NCBI GenBank assembly: GCA_964355975.1
Contig: CAYHFW010000012.1
Location: 1 to 61,009 of the forward strand
Source: F1-60-MAGs104 sp964355975
GTDB lineage: Bacteria > Planctomycetota > Phycisphaerae > Phycisphaerales > SM1A02
Direction of reading: 5' to 3'
Length of the DNA stretch: 61,009 nt
Shown here: positions 18,412-27,711 of the stretch, piece by piece
Layout: the number at the start of each line of letters is the position of its first letter
Position numbering within the stretch: the first letter of the stretch is position 1
The notes under the pieces: model-generated
Seen by the model: only the letters and a program-made list of their open reading frames with translations
Database searches by the model: none
Told to the model about the DNA's origin: nothing
Translations under genes and position numbers: made by a program

Positions 18412-19311
18412 ATGCTGCAGATTCGCGACCTCATCAAGATCTATCCCGGTCCAGTCAATGCCCTGCAAGGCGTCTCACTCTCGATCGGCGAAGGGTTGTT
18501 CGGATTGCTCGGCCCAAATGGTGCGGGCAAGAGCACGCTCATGAACACCGTCGCTGGATTGCTCGAGCCGACATGCGGATCGATCACGCTCGATGGGGTC
18601 GACATCGTCAAGGATCCAGCGGTCGTTCGTCGACAGCTCGGGTATCTGCCGCAAGACTTTGGATTCTTTCCAGACCTCACGGGGCTCGCGATGCTCGAAC
18701 TCATGCTGAAACTCAAGGGAGTCAATGGTCCACTTGGTCGGCGAAAGATCGCAGAGGCGCTGCTCGACCGTGTGAACCTCACGCGCGCCGCCCGCCGCAA
18801 AGTCAGTGGATACTCCGGCGGAATGCGACAGCGGCTCGGCCTCGCACAAGCGATCGCAGGAGATCCGCGACTTGTCATTGTTGACGAGCCGACCGCAGGG
18901 CTTGATCCAGAAGAGCGCCACCGTTTCTATCGCCTGCTCGCAGAGCTTGCCAAGAACCGCATCATCCTGCTTTCAACGCACATCGTCGAAGATGTCGCCA
19001 CGCTCTGTCAGCGCATGGCGATCATTCAAGGTGGACGCGTCGTCGCAGACACCACTCCGAGCGCAGCACGCGCATCGAATGCGGGATGCATCTTCGAGGG
19101 GTTCATTTCAGACAACGATCTTGAATCATTCTCGCAGCAGCACCGCACGCTCTCAGCAATCCTGAGTGAAGGATCGACCAATCGAGTGCGCGTGCACGTC
19201 GCCGCGGGCACGGTTCCCCCGCCAGGATTCGAGTCATCCTCGCCGACCCTTGAAGATGCATACCTCGTGCACATTCGCAGCGCACGCGAAGCGCAGGTTG
19301 TCATCCAATGA
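18412..19311 (+). CDS. ABC transporter ATP-binding protein
   Basis: 299 residues. It has Walker A (GPNGAGKST, from about residue 34), Q-loop (LPQDFGFF), signature (YSGGMRQR), Walker B (LVIVDEPTAGLD) and the H-loop (LSTHIVED). The C-terminal about 90 residues form an extra regulatory or permease-contact domain. It pairs with the downstream permease/M1-peptidase gene, which it overlaps by four bases. AAGGAA precedes the ATG, and a CATAAT hexamer (18383-18388) is a plausible -10. Confidence 0.93.
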   Translation: MLQIRDLIKIYPGPVNALQGVSLSIGEGLFGLLGPNGAGKSTLMNTVAGLLEPTCGSITLDGVDIVKDPAVVRRQLGYLPQDFGFFPDLTGLAMLELMLKLKGVNGPLGRRKIAEALLDRVNLTRAARRKVSGYSGGMRQRLGLAQAIAGDPRLVIVDEPTAGLDPEERHRFYRLLAELAKNRIILLSTHIVEDVATLCQRMAIIQGGRVVADTTPSAARASNAGCIFEGFISDNDLESFSQQHRTLSAILSEGSTNRVRVHVAAGTVPPPGFESSSPTLEDAYLVHIRSAREAQVVIQ

Positions 19312-22300
19312 GTTTGCTTCCACAGGCCACGACGACACCTGCGATGACGGGCGCCGCAGCGTTTGGGCGCGCACTCACCATCGCATGGGTCGACATTCGC
19401 ACCGCGTGGCGGCGTCCCATTTACATCATCTTCATGGCAATGCTCTTGTTGATGGTGTTTGGATTCGTCATGGGCAATGTGCGTGTGCAAGCAGGGGATG
19501 TCACCGCAGGGGGCAAGCAGGCTTGGATCAACTCGATGTTCAACGCAGCGTTCGTCGACTCTGCGCTGCTTGGGCTCTTCTTGCCATTCTTCGCGGCGAT
19601 CACCGCGGGAATGCCGCTGATCGCTGATGCCGATCGGCGCGTCGACCGCATGGTTCTCGCGACGCCGTTGAGCGCACGCATGTACGTGCTTGGTCGTTGG
19701 ATGGGCACGCTCATTCCGGTTGCAATTGCCATCGCGCTCTTTGTGATTGCGCAGATGCTCTTCTTCGAATTGTGGCCGATGACCGATGCCGAAAAGAGTC
19801 GCGGCCCGTTTGAACTCTGGAACTACATCTTGCCAGCCCTCGTCTTTGGCGCGCCGCTGCTCATCACGATTTCGGGCTCGTCGATGCTGCTCGGAATCTG
19901 GACGCGCCAAGCAATTCTTGTCTTTCTCTTGCCGATCACGATTCTGCTTGGCGGCGCACTGTTTCTGTGGAGTTGGAGCCCAGAGTGGCTTCCACACTGG
20001 GCGAATGTCGCCCTGATGCAACTTGACCCAGCGGGCAGCCGCTGGCTCACCGAGACGTGGCTCAAGGCCGATCGCGGCGTCGACTACTACAACACAACAC
20101 CACTCGCGATCGACCCGCTCTTTGCAGTGAGTCGACTCTTGTGGATCGCTGTCGGACTCGCGTGCGTGTGGCTCGCTGCTGAAATCGTTGCAAAGCGCAT
20201 GCGCGGTGCGAGTTCAGCCACCGTGGCTGCTGCGGGCAAGAGTGCGCCTGCGGCGACGATCGCGCCGCGCGCACAGAGTGCGATGCCCACGAATGCAGTT
20301 CGCATCGATGCGCTGCGAATGACCACGCGCACGCCGACACTCTTCGCTGCAACACGCGCGATACTCGGATACGAAGTTCGCTCTCTCGCGCGCAGTCCAG
20401 GAATCTGGCTCTTCGCGCCACTCATCATCTTGCAAATCGTCGGTTCGAATGCCGTCAACGAAGTCTGGCTCGGCACCGTGCGCCTCGCGACCTCTGGAAC
20501 ACTTGCCGCAGGCTCATTCAACACAGTCACGCTGCTGCTTGTTCTGCTGATGCTCTTCTACACAGTCGAGTCGCTCAACCGAGAAGAGCGACACAACGTG
20601 GCGGGGATGGTTCGCGCGAGTGGAGCGCCCACCATCGCGCTCTTGGCGGGCAAAGTGCTCGCCAACGCGGCCGTGGCAATTGTGATCGCAAGCGGCGCGT
20701 TGATTGGATGCCTCATTGTGATCGTTGTGCAGTGGTTCATGACGGGAATCCTGGTGCCGATCGACCTCGGTGTCTTCGTGTTGCTCTGGGGATTCGTACT
20801 CTTTCCAACGCTGTTCTTCTGGTGTGCATTCATTGCGCTCGCGCATGGGATTGTGCGCAATCGGTATGTGACGTACGCCGTTGGCCTCGGCGCGTTCGTT
20901 CTCACAGGATGGCTGCAAATGCGCGGCTACATGAACTGGGCGACGAACTGGCACTTGTGGGGTGCGCTCATGTGGAGCGACCTCGATCGACTCGAATTCT
21001 TGTGGCCCTCAATCATCGCAAATCGCATCTTTGTTCTCTACACGGCGATACTGCTCTTGCTCGGAGCGATCGTGACGCATCCGCGACGAACGCGCGACAT
21101 GCAACGCACGATCGACGCATTGCAACCCACGCGCATCGGATGGTCGCTGCTGCGCCTCTCTCCGTTCGTAATCATCTGGCTCGTGCTGGGCGGATGGATC
21201 TGGCTCGACGCGCGCGACGGCTTTCAGGGAGCAAGCATCGAGCGCAAGGGGCGCGACTACTGGCAGCGCAACGAGATGACGTTTCGTGATGCGCCACTCG
21301 CAAAGATCGATTCGATCGACGCAGACATCGCAATTTTTCCACAGTCGCGTCGGCTCGAGGTCAGCGGCCGATACGTGCTCTCGAATCAACACGACAAGCC
21401 GATCTCGCAGATTCCACTGACGCCTGGCGCGCACTTTGAAAATCTCACATGGACGCTCAACGGCGTCGCAATCGCGCCCGTCGAGAACACGGTCGATCCT
21501 GTCGCGCCGTATCTCGAAGATCGCGCTGGACTCTTCGTCTTCACACTCGCCGTGCCGCTTGCGAAGGGCGAAACGGTGTCGATCGGATTCGAGTGGGATG
21601 GATTCTTTCCACAAGGATGGACAAAAAATGGCGGCGGAACAAGCGAGTTTGTTCTTCCGTCTGGGGTCGTGCTGACGAGCTTTTCGCCCAGCATGCTTCC
21701 CAACATCGGCTACATCGAAGGAGTCGGCGTCGACGAACGAAACGACACCGATCCCAAAGAACCCGAGCCCGATGCATGGAAGGCGCAGACCGATCCCGCA
21801 TTTGGGTCTGCATGGGGAAGCGATGTTGTGATGCGCGTGAGTGGTCCAGCAGATTGGCAACTCAACGCATGTGGTGAGCCCGTCAGTGAACTCTTCGAAG
21901 GTGATCGCAAGACGGTCACGTGGAAGACTGAGCATCCTGTGCGCTTCTTCAACATCTGCGGCGGTCCTCTAAAGCAACTCGCAGGCGATGGCGTCGCAGT
22001 TTGGTACAACGAGCAGCACGCGTGGAATATCGAAGTGATGAAGGACACGCTCGAGAAGTGTCGGCAGTTCTACGGGGCGTGGTTTGCGCCATTTCCGCGA
22101 AAAGAATTGCGCCTGACTGAGTTTCCCGGCCTCGCGACATATGCGCAGGGATTCCCTGGCAACATCACATTCAGCGAAGCGATCGGATTTCTCGCACGAC
22201 CTGGCAAGAGTGACGACATCGACGCGGTCTTCTTTGTGACCGCGCACGAAGCGGCGCATCAGTGGTGGGGCAATCAGTTGATGCCAGGCAAGGGACTCGG

Positions 22301-23009
22301 CGGAAACATCCTCAGCGAAGGGATGGCCAACTTCAGTGCGTGCATGCTCACGCGCGAGTGTCGCGGCGATGAGGCTGCGATGCACGTATTGCGCGAGTGG
22401 GAAAACACCTATTGCAATTCGCGCAGCGCCGATAGCGAGCGACCACTCGTTCGCACATCGGGCACGCGTCCTGGCGACACAAGCGTGACCTATGACAAGG
22501 GCGGATGGGTCTTCACGATGCTGATGGACCTCATGGGACGCGAGGCGATGCTCGCAGGTTTGCGCGACTTCATCGTGCAGTTCGAGAAGGGCCCCGACTA
22601 TCCGCTGCTCCAAGATTTCATTGCGGTGATGCGCACCCATGCGAGTGACCTCGTCGCATTCGATGCATTCACAAGGCAGTGGTTCGAGCGCGTGGTGCTT
22701 CCTGAGTTCAAGGTGCGCGATGTCATGATCACAGGGCCCGCCGGCGATCCCGCGATGTGGACAGCGACCGCAACAATCGAAAACGTCGGCTCTGGAACGG
22801 TGCGAGTTGATGTCGCGGTCGAGCGCGAGAAGGGCAGCGCAGACAAGGCGCAACGCGTGATGAGTTCGGTCGCACTCGGCGCCGATGGCGATCCATCATC
22901 GCGTGCCAGCATCGAGATCCAAACGCCGTTCGCGCCCGCGCGCATCGTGGTTGATCCAGACGTTCGGCAACTTCAGATGCGCCGTAAACTTGCCGAGTGG
23001 AAACCATGA
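19308..23009 (+). CDS. ABC-2 permease fused to M1 family metallopeptidase
   Basis: 1233 residues. Two permease halves with about twelve helices in total (about residues 1-300 and 345-640) are followed by a large extracytoplasmic M1 aminopeptidase-like domain. The zinc site is HEAAH (980-984), with Glu1004 in LSEGMANF. Nineteen residues separate HEAAH and Glu rather than the 18 of classical M1 enzymes. A Tyr in VTYDKGGWVF may be the catalytic Tyr. This fusion architecture is known from other bacteria, and its substrate is unknown. The gene overlaps its ATPase at the start and the porin gene at the stop, so all three are likely one operon. Confidence 0.92.
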   Translation: MSLLPQATTTPAMTGAAAFGRALTIAWVDIRTAWRRPIYIIFMAMLLLMVFGFVMGNVRVQAGDVTAGGKQAWINSMFNAAFVDSALLGLFLPFFAAITAGMPLIADADRRVDRMVLATPLSARMYVLGRWMGTLIPVAIAIALFVIAQMLFFELWPMTDAEKSRGPFELWNYILPALVFGAPLLITISGSSMLLGIWTRQAILVFLLPITILLGGALFLWSWSPEWLPHWANVALMQLDPAGSRWLTETWLKADRGVDYYNTTPLAIDPLFAVSRLLWIAVGLACVWLAAEIVAKRMRGASSATVAAAGKSAPAATIAPRAQSAMPTNAVRIDALRMTTRTPTLFAATRAILGYEVRSLARSPGIWLFAPLIILQIVGSNAVNEVWLGTVRLATSGTLAAGSFNTVTLLLVLLMLFYTVESLNREERHNVAGMVRASGAPTIALLAGKVLANAAVAIVIASGALIGCLIVIVVQWFMTGILVPIDLGVFVLLWGFVLFPTLFFWCAFIALAHGIVRNRYVTYAVGLGAFVLTGWLQMRGYMNWATNWHLWGALMWSDLDRLEFLWPSIIANRIFVLYTAILLLLGAIVTHPRRTRDMQRTIDALQPTRIGWSLLRLSPFVIIWLVLGGWIWLDARDGFQGASIERKGRDYWQRNEMTFRDAPLAKIDSIDADIAIFPQSRRLEVSGRYVLSNQHDKPISQIPLTPGAHFENLTWTLNGVAIAPVENTVDPVAPYLEDRAGLFVFTLAVPLAKGETVSIGFEWDGFFPQGWTKNGGGTSEFVLPSGVVLTSFSPSMLPNIGYIEGVGVDERNDTDPKEPEPDAWKAQTDPAFGSAWGSDVVMRVSGPADWQLNACGEPVSELFEGDRKTVTWKTEHPVRFFNICGGPLKQLAGDGVAVWYNEQHAWNIEVMKDTLEKCRQFYGAWFAPFPRKELRLTEFPGLATYAQGFPGNITFSEAIGFLARPGKSDDIDAVFFVTAHEAAHQWWGNQLMPGKGLGGNILSEGMANFSACMLTRECRGDEAAMHVLREWENTYCNSRSADSERPLVRTSGTRPGDTSVTYDKGGWVFTMLMDLMGREAMLAGLRDFIVQFEKGPDYPLLQDFIAVMRTHASDLVAFDAFTRQWFERVVLPEFKVRDVMITGPAGDPAMWTATATIENVGSGTVRVDVAVEREKGSADKAQRVMSSVALGADGDPSSRASIEIQTPFAPARIVVDPDVRQLQMRRKLAEWKP

Positions 23010-24355
23010 TGATTGCCGCTGCTTTTCTTGTCACCTCGACCGCGCTGAGCCAATCTCCTCCGCCCGCAGAACCGCAGCACGCTCCGCCCCCATCGGCGCC
23101 CGCCCAATCTGCCGTGACAACCAATCTGCCTCCAGAAACACCCTCGCTTTCCGTGCAACCACTCGGCGCCTTCGACTTCGACCCGCGCATCACCGCTGTG
23201 CGCAATGACTGGGGGAATTCAGGTTTCATCTTCAACATCAATCTCACGCTCGACAGCGGATGGAACTTCACCGGAGGCGCGCGGACTGGCGGATTCATCG
23301 ATGCACTCGTCACCGCGACCGCGCAATTCGACCTCGAGAAGATTGCCGAAGTGAAGGGTGGATCGTTCCTCGTCTCATGGCAAGACTTTTTCACAACGAA
23401 CCCTGGTCCGTACAACCTCGTGCCTGACTACTGGGGGTTCGAGTCGATCGACTCGGCGCTCGGAAACGTGAATCAACTTGCGCAGTGCTACTACAGCCAA
23501 TCACTACTCGACGGCGCCCTCGCAGTCACATTCGGCAAGCAAGATGCACTCAACACGTTCTTGAACCCCCTCGGCGCAACGGGCTATTTCATAAGCAACA
23601 TCGACTGCTATCCAGCAACCATGGTGCCCTACACGCCGACCTACCCAGATCAAGCGATGGGATTGGTGCTCGTCGGCAAGCCAACAAGTTGGCTCGACCT
23701 CAAGAGCGCGTGGTTCGATGGGTCCAACGCGTATCCGTCGGGCCGAATTCCGCCAAACTCGACTGGAAGCCTCGGGCCAGGAACGTTTTTCGATAATCCA
23801 GGTTCGTGGTTTTTCATCAACGAGATCGATTGCAATTGGACATGCGATGCAGGACTCGACGGCTCTGCATCGGTCGGTGGATGGTGGCAATCTGGACAGT
23901 CGATCGCATCGGTCACCAACGGCCCACTCGTCCCGCAAATCAGCGATCTCACAGGCGGTTTCTATGTGCAGGGATATCAGCGCATTTACAACCCAGATCC
24001 AACCGCCGCTGTCGCACAGGGGGTTCGACTCTTCTCGCAGTTTGGATGGGGAGATCCATCGAGCAATCCAGCGCACTGGTCGATCGCGGCGGGTTTCACG
24101 TTTGATGGTCCGCTGCCAGGTCGCGAGAACGACTCGTTTGGAATCGCGGCGGGCTACCTCTCGCTCTCGAACAACCCTGCGATTTATCAAGCGCAATCTG
24201 GCCTCTACGAACTCAACATCGAAGCGTATTACTCGATCGCAATCACGAGTTGGATGTCTCTGCAACCTGATCTTCAGTTTGTCAGCACTCCCTCAGGCAG
24301 TTCGCAGTTGCCAACGGCAGTCATTGGCATGTTGCGATTCTCTGTGAACTTCTGA
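23006..24355 (+). CDS. OprB-like carbohydrate-selective porin
   Basis: 449 residues. A signal peptide (MMIAAAFLVTSTALS) and a Pro/Ala-rich linker precede a beta-barrel-type sequence rich in aromatic, Gly and Asn alternation, ending in Phe (SVNF). Segments such as SGYFI/GYFISNIDCYP and GFYVQGYQRIY resemble the OprB family. This predicts an outer-membrane channel. The ATG overlaps the upstream TGA (ATGA); a GTG nine bases earlier is also possible. Co-transcription with the ABC/M1 genes suggests uptake of the same class of substrate, which is an inference. Confidence 0.82.
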   Translation: MMIAAAFLVTSTALSQSPPPAEPQHAPPPSAPAQSAVTTNLPPETPSLSVQPLGAFDFDPRITAVRNDWGNSGFIFNINLTLDSGWNFTGGARTGGFIDALVTATAQFDLEKIAEVKGGSFLVSWQDFFTTNPGPYNLVPDYWGFESIDSALGNVNQLAQCYYSQSLLDGALAVTFGKQDALNTFLNPLGATGYFISNIDCYPATMVPYTPTYPDQAMGLVLVGKPTSWLDLKSAWFDGSNAYPSGRIPPNSTGSLGPGTFFDNPGSWFFINEIDCNWTCDAGLDGSASVGGWWQSGQSIASVTNGPLVPQISDLTGGFYVQGYQRIYNPDPTAAVAQGVRLFSQFGWGDPSSNPAHWSIAAGFTFDGPLPGRENDSFGIAAGYLSLSNNPAIYQAQSGLYELNIEAYYSIAITSWMSLQPDLQFVSTPSGSSQLPTAVIGMLRFSVNF

Positions 24356-24370
24356 TTGAGCCCATTTCGG

Positions 24371-24376
24371 TAGGCT
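24371..24376 (+). promoter_or_regulatory. TAGGCT -10-like element, leaderless type
   Basis: TAGGCT ends six bases before the ATG at 24383 and just after the porin stop, implying a separate promoter and a leaderless message. No clear -35 is seen. Confidence 0.45.
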
Positions 24377-24382
24377 TTCGGG

Positions 24383-25732
24383 ATGCTCGCGACCACCATC
24401 GTTCTCGCTCTCACTGCCGCGCTCTCGGTGCCACCGATTCAATCGATCCAACAGACTGCGGTGCTCGACGCACCCTCACCAACCGTCTCACCAACGTTCG
24501 GAATGCTCGTTGGAATTTCGGGCTCACGAATCGTTGCCACTGGCGCAGATCCATCAAAGAGTGGGGGATCGGTCGGTCAAATCGCCACATTTGAGTTTCA
24601 GCCAACGGGTGAGTGGAAGCCCTTTCGAGAGATGCAAACCGTCGATCAGGTCATGCCAGGCGAGATGGCGCTCGGACGCATTGCGCTCGGCGGCAACATC
24701 CTGCTCGCATCAGTCGAACGCCGCGATGGTTCGAGTAGCTCGGTTGTGACCTTCCAAAGCGATGCAACAAATTCTGGCTGGAAACAAGATGGTCGCTTGA
24801 TCGCACCCGCGGGTCCTGCAGAGCCAGCGTTCGGTGGGGTGCTCGCGACTGATGGTGTGATCGTTGGAGTTTCAACGGTCGACATGCGCGTGCTCGGCGA
24901 ACTCGCGCGCACTGTGCAGGTGGCACCCAAGGTGTTTCTGTTCAATCGCACCGCGAGTGGATGGAATGGCATGGGATACCTGCAGCGCGAAGCTGAGAAG
25001 CAACCCACTTTCTTTGGAGCCTCGCTCGCGATGACGCCTGGACAGATCGTGATCGGTTGTCCCAAGGCGATTCCAGCAGCGCCCCATCAGAAACTTGTCA
25101 CGGGAGGCGACTCGGTCGTGCTCGTGTACCGACAGAATGCGCAAGGTCAGTGGGCGATCGACGGCGAGTTGACTCCACCCGAAAACCGCCGCGATTACCT
25201 CGGATTTGGCACGATTCTCGCTGCAGATTCATCGACCGTGGTTGTGCGACTCGCGCAGGTCACGGGACCAGGCGCATCGGTGCTGGTGTATCGACGTGGC
25301 GATGCGGGATGGGTCTACGAAGGCGAACTGATGCCAGCAATCGACGTCACGCCAGGTGCGGGTTGGGGAATTGCGCTCGGCGTGACCGAGGGGCAGATTC
25401 TCGTCGGAGATCCGACGGCGCTTCGCGGTGATCAAGCCGCTGGCTACGTCGGATGTTTCGTGCGCGGCGCCGATGGACGTTGGGCTGAAGCACTTCGGTT
25501 TGCCCCAACAGTTCCTGTTTCTCCCGCGCGCTGGGGAGTCTCTCTGCGCGTCGATGGTCGTCGAGTCGTCGTCGCACGCCCTCAAAATGAACGGGAAGGC
25601 ATCGCACCAGGCGGCGCGATTCTCTTCACATTGCCTCCAGCGAGTGAAATCGTTGCTCCCGCGGCATCTGCAGGAAGCGCTGCCGCATCATCGACTCCGC
25701 TGCTTACTCCAACTGCAACGCAGTCAAAGTAG
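24383..25732 (+). CDS. Secreted beta-propeller-like (FG-GAP-type) protein
   Basis: 449 residues of unassigned family. A signal peptide (about residues 1-17) is followed by repeated units of about 60 residues with a recurring pattern of Phe-Gly/Ala-x-x-Leu, then isoleucine-rich strands and a VGxP-like turn (FGGVLATDGVIVGVS, FGASLAMTPGQIVIGCP, WGIALGVTEGQILVGDP, WGVSLRVDGRRVVVARP). These look like FG-GAP/beta-propeller blades. The C-terminal about 30 residues are Ala/Ser/Thr-rich. No catalytic motif was recognised. Confidence 0.78.
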   Translation: MLATTIVLALTAALSVPPIQSIQQTAVLDAPSPTVSPTFGMLVGISGSRIVATGADPSKSGGSVGQIATFEFQPTGEWKPFREMQTVDQVMPGEMALGRIALGGNILLASVERRDGSSSSVVTFQSDATNSGWKQDGRLIAPAGPAEPAFGGVLATDGVIVGVSTVDMRVLGELARTVQVAPKVFLFNRTASGWNGMGYLQREAEKQPTFFGASLAMTPGQIVIGCPKAIPAAPHQKLVTGGDSVVLVYRQNAQGQWAIDGELTPPENRRDYLGFGTILAADSSTVVVRLAQVTGPGASVLVYRRGDAGWVYEGELMPAIDVTPGAGWGIALGVTEGQILVGDPTALRGDQAAGYVGCFVRGADGRWAEALRFAPTVPVSPARWGVSLRVDGRRVVVARPQNEREGIAPGGAILFTLPPASEIVAPAASAGSAAASSTPLLTPTATQSK

Positions 25733-25737
25733 CGAAG

Positions 25738-26043
25738 TCACTCCCAGTTTCGGACAACGCATGCAGCGCACAAGACGCCGCAAACGATGTTGAATGGACC
25801 GATCCAACTCGGCGGCATTTGTAGGGGTGCCAGCACATTCATCGCGATTGCCATCGCTCCAAAGATCGCCGCCCACGCGGGCAGTTTCAGGCGGGCGAGC
25901 CAGACGGCGCTGACGGCCGACGCGATCGAGAGCGCCCATCCAATGATCGCATCGAGCGGGGCAGACTCAAGAGGAGCGAACTTCGCCGCGCGTGCGAACA
26001 CGAGGGCGCCGATGGAACCGATGATGATGAGCAGAACCTTCAC
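25738..26043 (-). CDS. Small membrane protein with four helices
   Basis: 101 residues, starting with GTG. Four short hydrophobic segments cover nearly the whole protein, with few charges. It resembles the small DUF6804-type membrane proteins, though that match is from memory and tentative. The GTG is supported by TACGCT seven bases upstream, while the longer open frame would run into the divergent kinase gene. Confidence 0.65.
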   Translation of the reverse strand: MKVLLIIIGSIGALVFARAAKFAPLESAPLDAIIGWALSIASAVSAVWLARLKLPAWAAIFGAMAIAMNVLAPLQMPPSWIGPFNIVCGVLCAACVVRNWE

Positions 26044-26050
26044 GCCAACG

Positions 26051-26056
26051 AGCGTA
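26051..26056 (-). promoter_or_regulatory. TACGCT -10-like element, leaderless type
   Basis: On the minus strand, seven bases before the GTG at 26043. Only ten bases separate it from the opposing TACTCT element of the kinase gene. Confidence 0.45.
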
Positions 26057-26066
26057 CACACTGCGT

Positions 26067-26072
26067 TACTCT
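26067..26072 (+). promoter_or_regulatory. TACTCT -10-like element, leaderless type
   Basis: It lies seven bases before the kinase ATG at 26080. Any -35 would fall at or inside the start of the divergent membrane-protein gene, so the two promoters must overlap. Confidence 0.45.
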
Positions 26073-26079
26073 TGCTGCG

Positions 26080-27660
26080 ATGACTCCACTGCAGCGTCAG
26101 CTCGCGCAGCGCATTTTTGAAGAGGCGGTTCGTTCGGGGGCACCCGATCCCGCTGCTTGGATCTCGTCGCAAACGATCGACCAGCCAGTCATTGATGAGG
26201 TGATGCGTTTGCTCGCGGTGCATGGGTCGCACCCAACCCACGCTGAAGAAATCCAAAAGCCAACGACGACACGGCTCGCTGATCAATTGATTGGACAGGT
26301 GCTCGGGGCGTATCGAGTCGAACATCTCATTGGCACGGGCGGGATGGGTCGCGTCTACCAAGCGCAGAGCACCGAGGATGCCTCACGCCATGTTGCGATC
26401 AAGGTGCTTGGTCGATTCGCGTCTGGGGCGGTCGCGCTGCAACGGTTTGCGCGCGAAGCAGAGGTTCTTGAAAAACTCAAGCATCCCGCGATCGCCGCGT
26501 TTTATGCGACTGGAACGTACGACGATGGCGAAGGCTCTGTGCCATGGCTCGCGATGGAGTTGATTTCAAATGCGATGGACCTCTCGGCATGGTGCGCCCA
26601 GAAGCGTCTGTCAGTCCGCGAGCGCGTCGCGCTCGTTGCACAGATTTGCGATGCCATCGGCGTCGCCCACCGGATGGGAATCGTGCACCGCGACTTGAAG
26701 CCCGCGAACATTCTTGTCAACGCACACGGCGATCCTCAAGTGATCGACTTTGGCGTCGCGCGTTGTTCGGGCACAGAGGGTGGGATCGGTGCGGTGCAGA
26801 CTCAAACCGGGCAACTCGTGGGAACGATGCAGTACATGAGTCCAGAGCAGTTTGTAGGAGATCCGCGCAAGATCGATGAGCGCGCCGATGTCTATGCGCT
26901 CGGAGTCATTCTCTTCGAACTGCTCACTGAGGGATTCCCACACGATGTTCGGGCGCTTCCAATCACCGACGCTGCACGTCTCGTGTGCGAGGTCGATGCT
27001 CCAGACATTCGGTCGGTCATCGCCGACTTCGATCCAACATTGGCGCAGATCATCGCGAAGGCGCTTCGACGCGACCGCGCTGACCGCACCGAGAATGCGC
27101 GTGTTCTGAACGAGGATTTGCGCAGTTGGTTGCGCGCAGAAGTTCCAGTCGAGAGCGCCTCGCTGCAGCCGCCGCATTCTTCGACCCCACGTGCCAGCGG
27201 CGCATCGCGCACCCCGCATCCGCTCGATCTACAGAGTGTTCCACACTCTTCAGGATGGTTGATCCCAACATTGTCAGTTGCACTTGTGGTGCTCGTGGCG
27301 CTCGTTGCAACCGGAATCGTCACGCCACAGTCAATCATGTCGCTCTGGCAGCGCGTGCGTGGCACCACCTCGTCCGCTTCGAATCCAAACTCTGCGAGCG
27401 CGTCGACCACTGAACCGATTTCGATCGAGTCGGTGCCTTCGGGAGCGCGCGTCAATATTGATGGGCGCGATGTGGGGCTGACTCCGTACGACTCGACGAT
27501 CTCATGGGACCTCTCGAGTCAGAGCGCGACGATTGTGATTTCAAAATCTGATTTCAAGTCGCAGACGCATGTCATTGCGGCCGCCCCACGAGGGGGGCGC
27601 ACCGCACCCTTGCGGATGCGTGTGCGCCTCGACCCCGTGTCGGGTCCTGCGTCCCCTTGA
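26080..27660 (+). CDS. Membrane Ser/Thr protein kinase with PEGA domain
   Basis: 526 residues. A helical N-terminal segment of about 70 residues is followed by a Hanks-type kinase domain: glycine loop GTGGMGRVY, VAIKVL lysine, HRDLKPANIL (His203-Arg-Asp), DFG (VIDFGVARC) and the activation segment GTMQYMSPEQ. A transmembrane helix (about residues 396-418) then leads to an extracytoplasmic PEGA domain (SIESVPSGARVNIDGRDVG). This is a sensor-kinase layout frequent in Planctomycetes. All key catalytic residues are present. Confidence 0.93.
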   Translation: MTPLQRQLAQRIFEEAVRSGAPDPAAWISSQTIDQPVIDEVMRLLAVHGSHPTHAEEIQKPTTTRLADQLIGQVLGAYRVEHLIGTGGMGRVYQAQSTEDASRHVAIKVLGRFASGAVALQRFAREAEVLEKLKHPAIAAFYATGTYDDGEGSVPWLAMELISNAMDLSAWCAQKRLSVRERVALVAQICDAIGVAHRMGIVHRDLKPANILVNAHGDPQVIDFGVARCSGTEGGIGAVQTQTGQLVGTMQYMSPEQFVGDPRKIDERADVYALGVILFELLTEGFPHDVRALPITDAARLVCEVDAPDIRSVIADFDPTLAQIIAKALRRDRADRTENARVLNEDLRSWLRAEVPVESASLQPPHSSTPRASGASRTPHPLDLQSVPHSSGWLIPTLSVALVVLVALVATGIVTPQSIMSLWQRVRGTTSSASNPNSASASTTEPISIESVPSGARVNIDGRDVGLTPYDSTISWDLSSQSATIVISKSDFKSQTHVIAAAPRGGRTAPLRMRVRLDPVSGPASP

Positions 27661-27665
27661 GTCGT

Positions 27666-27701
27666 GCCGCCGCGCGAACGCGGTGGCTGGTCTCGAAGAC
27701 C
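27666..27701. terminator. Two hairpins between kinase and gspF
   Basis: GCCGCCGCG (27666-27674) pairs with CGCGGTGGC (27679-27687) around a CGAA tetraloop, with one G-U pair. GGTCT (27689-27693) pairs with AGACC (27697-27701). They lie six bases after the kinase stop, between convergent genes. There is no T-tract, so factor-independent termination is uncertain. Confidence 0.45.
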
Positions 27702-27711
27702 TCACCCAAAC

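Noticed and set aside
21009..21935. 308-codon open frame antisense to the M1 peptidase
   Set aside because: A shadow frame caused by GC-rich third positions. It has no ribosome site or domain, and it lies wholly inside a well-supported gene.
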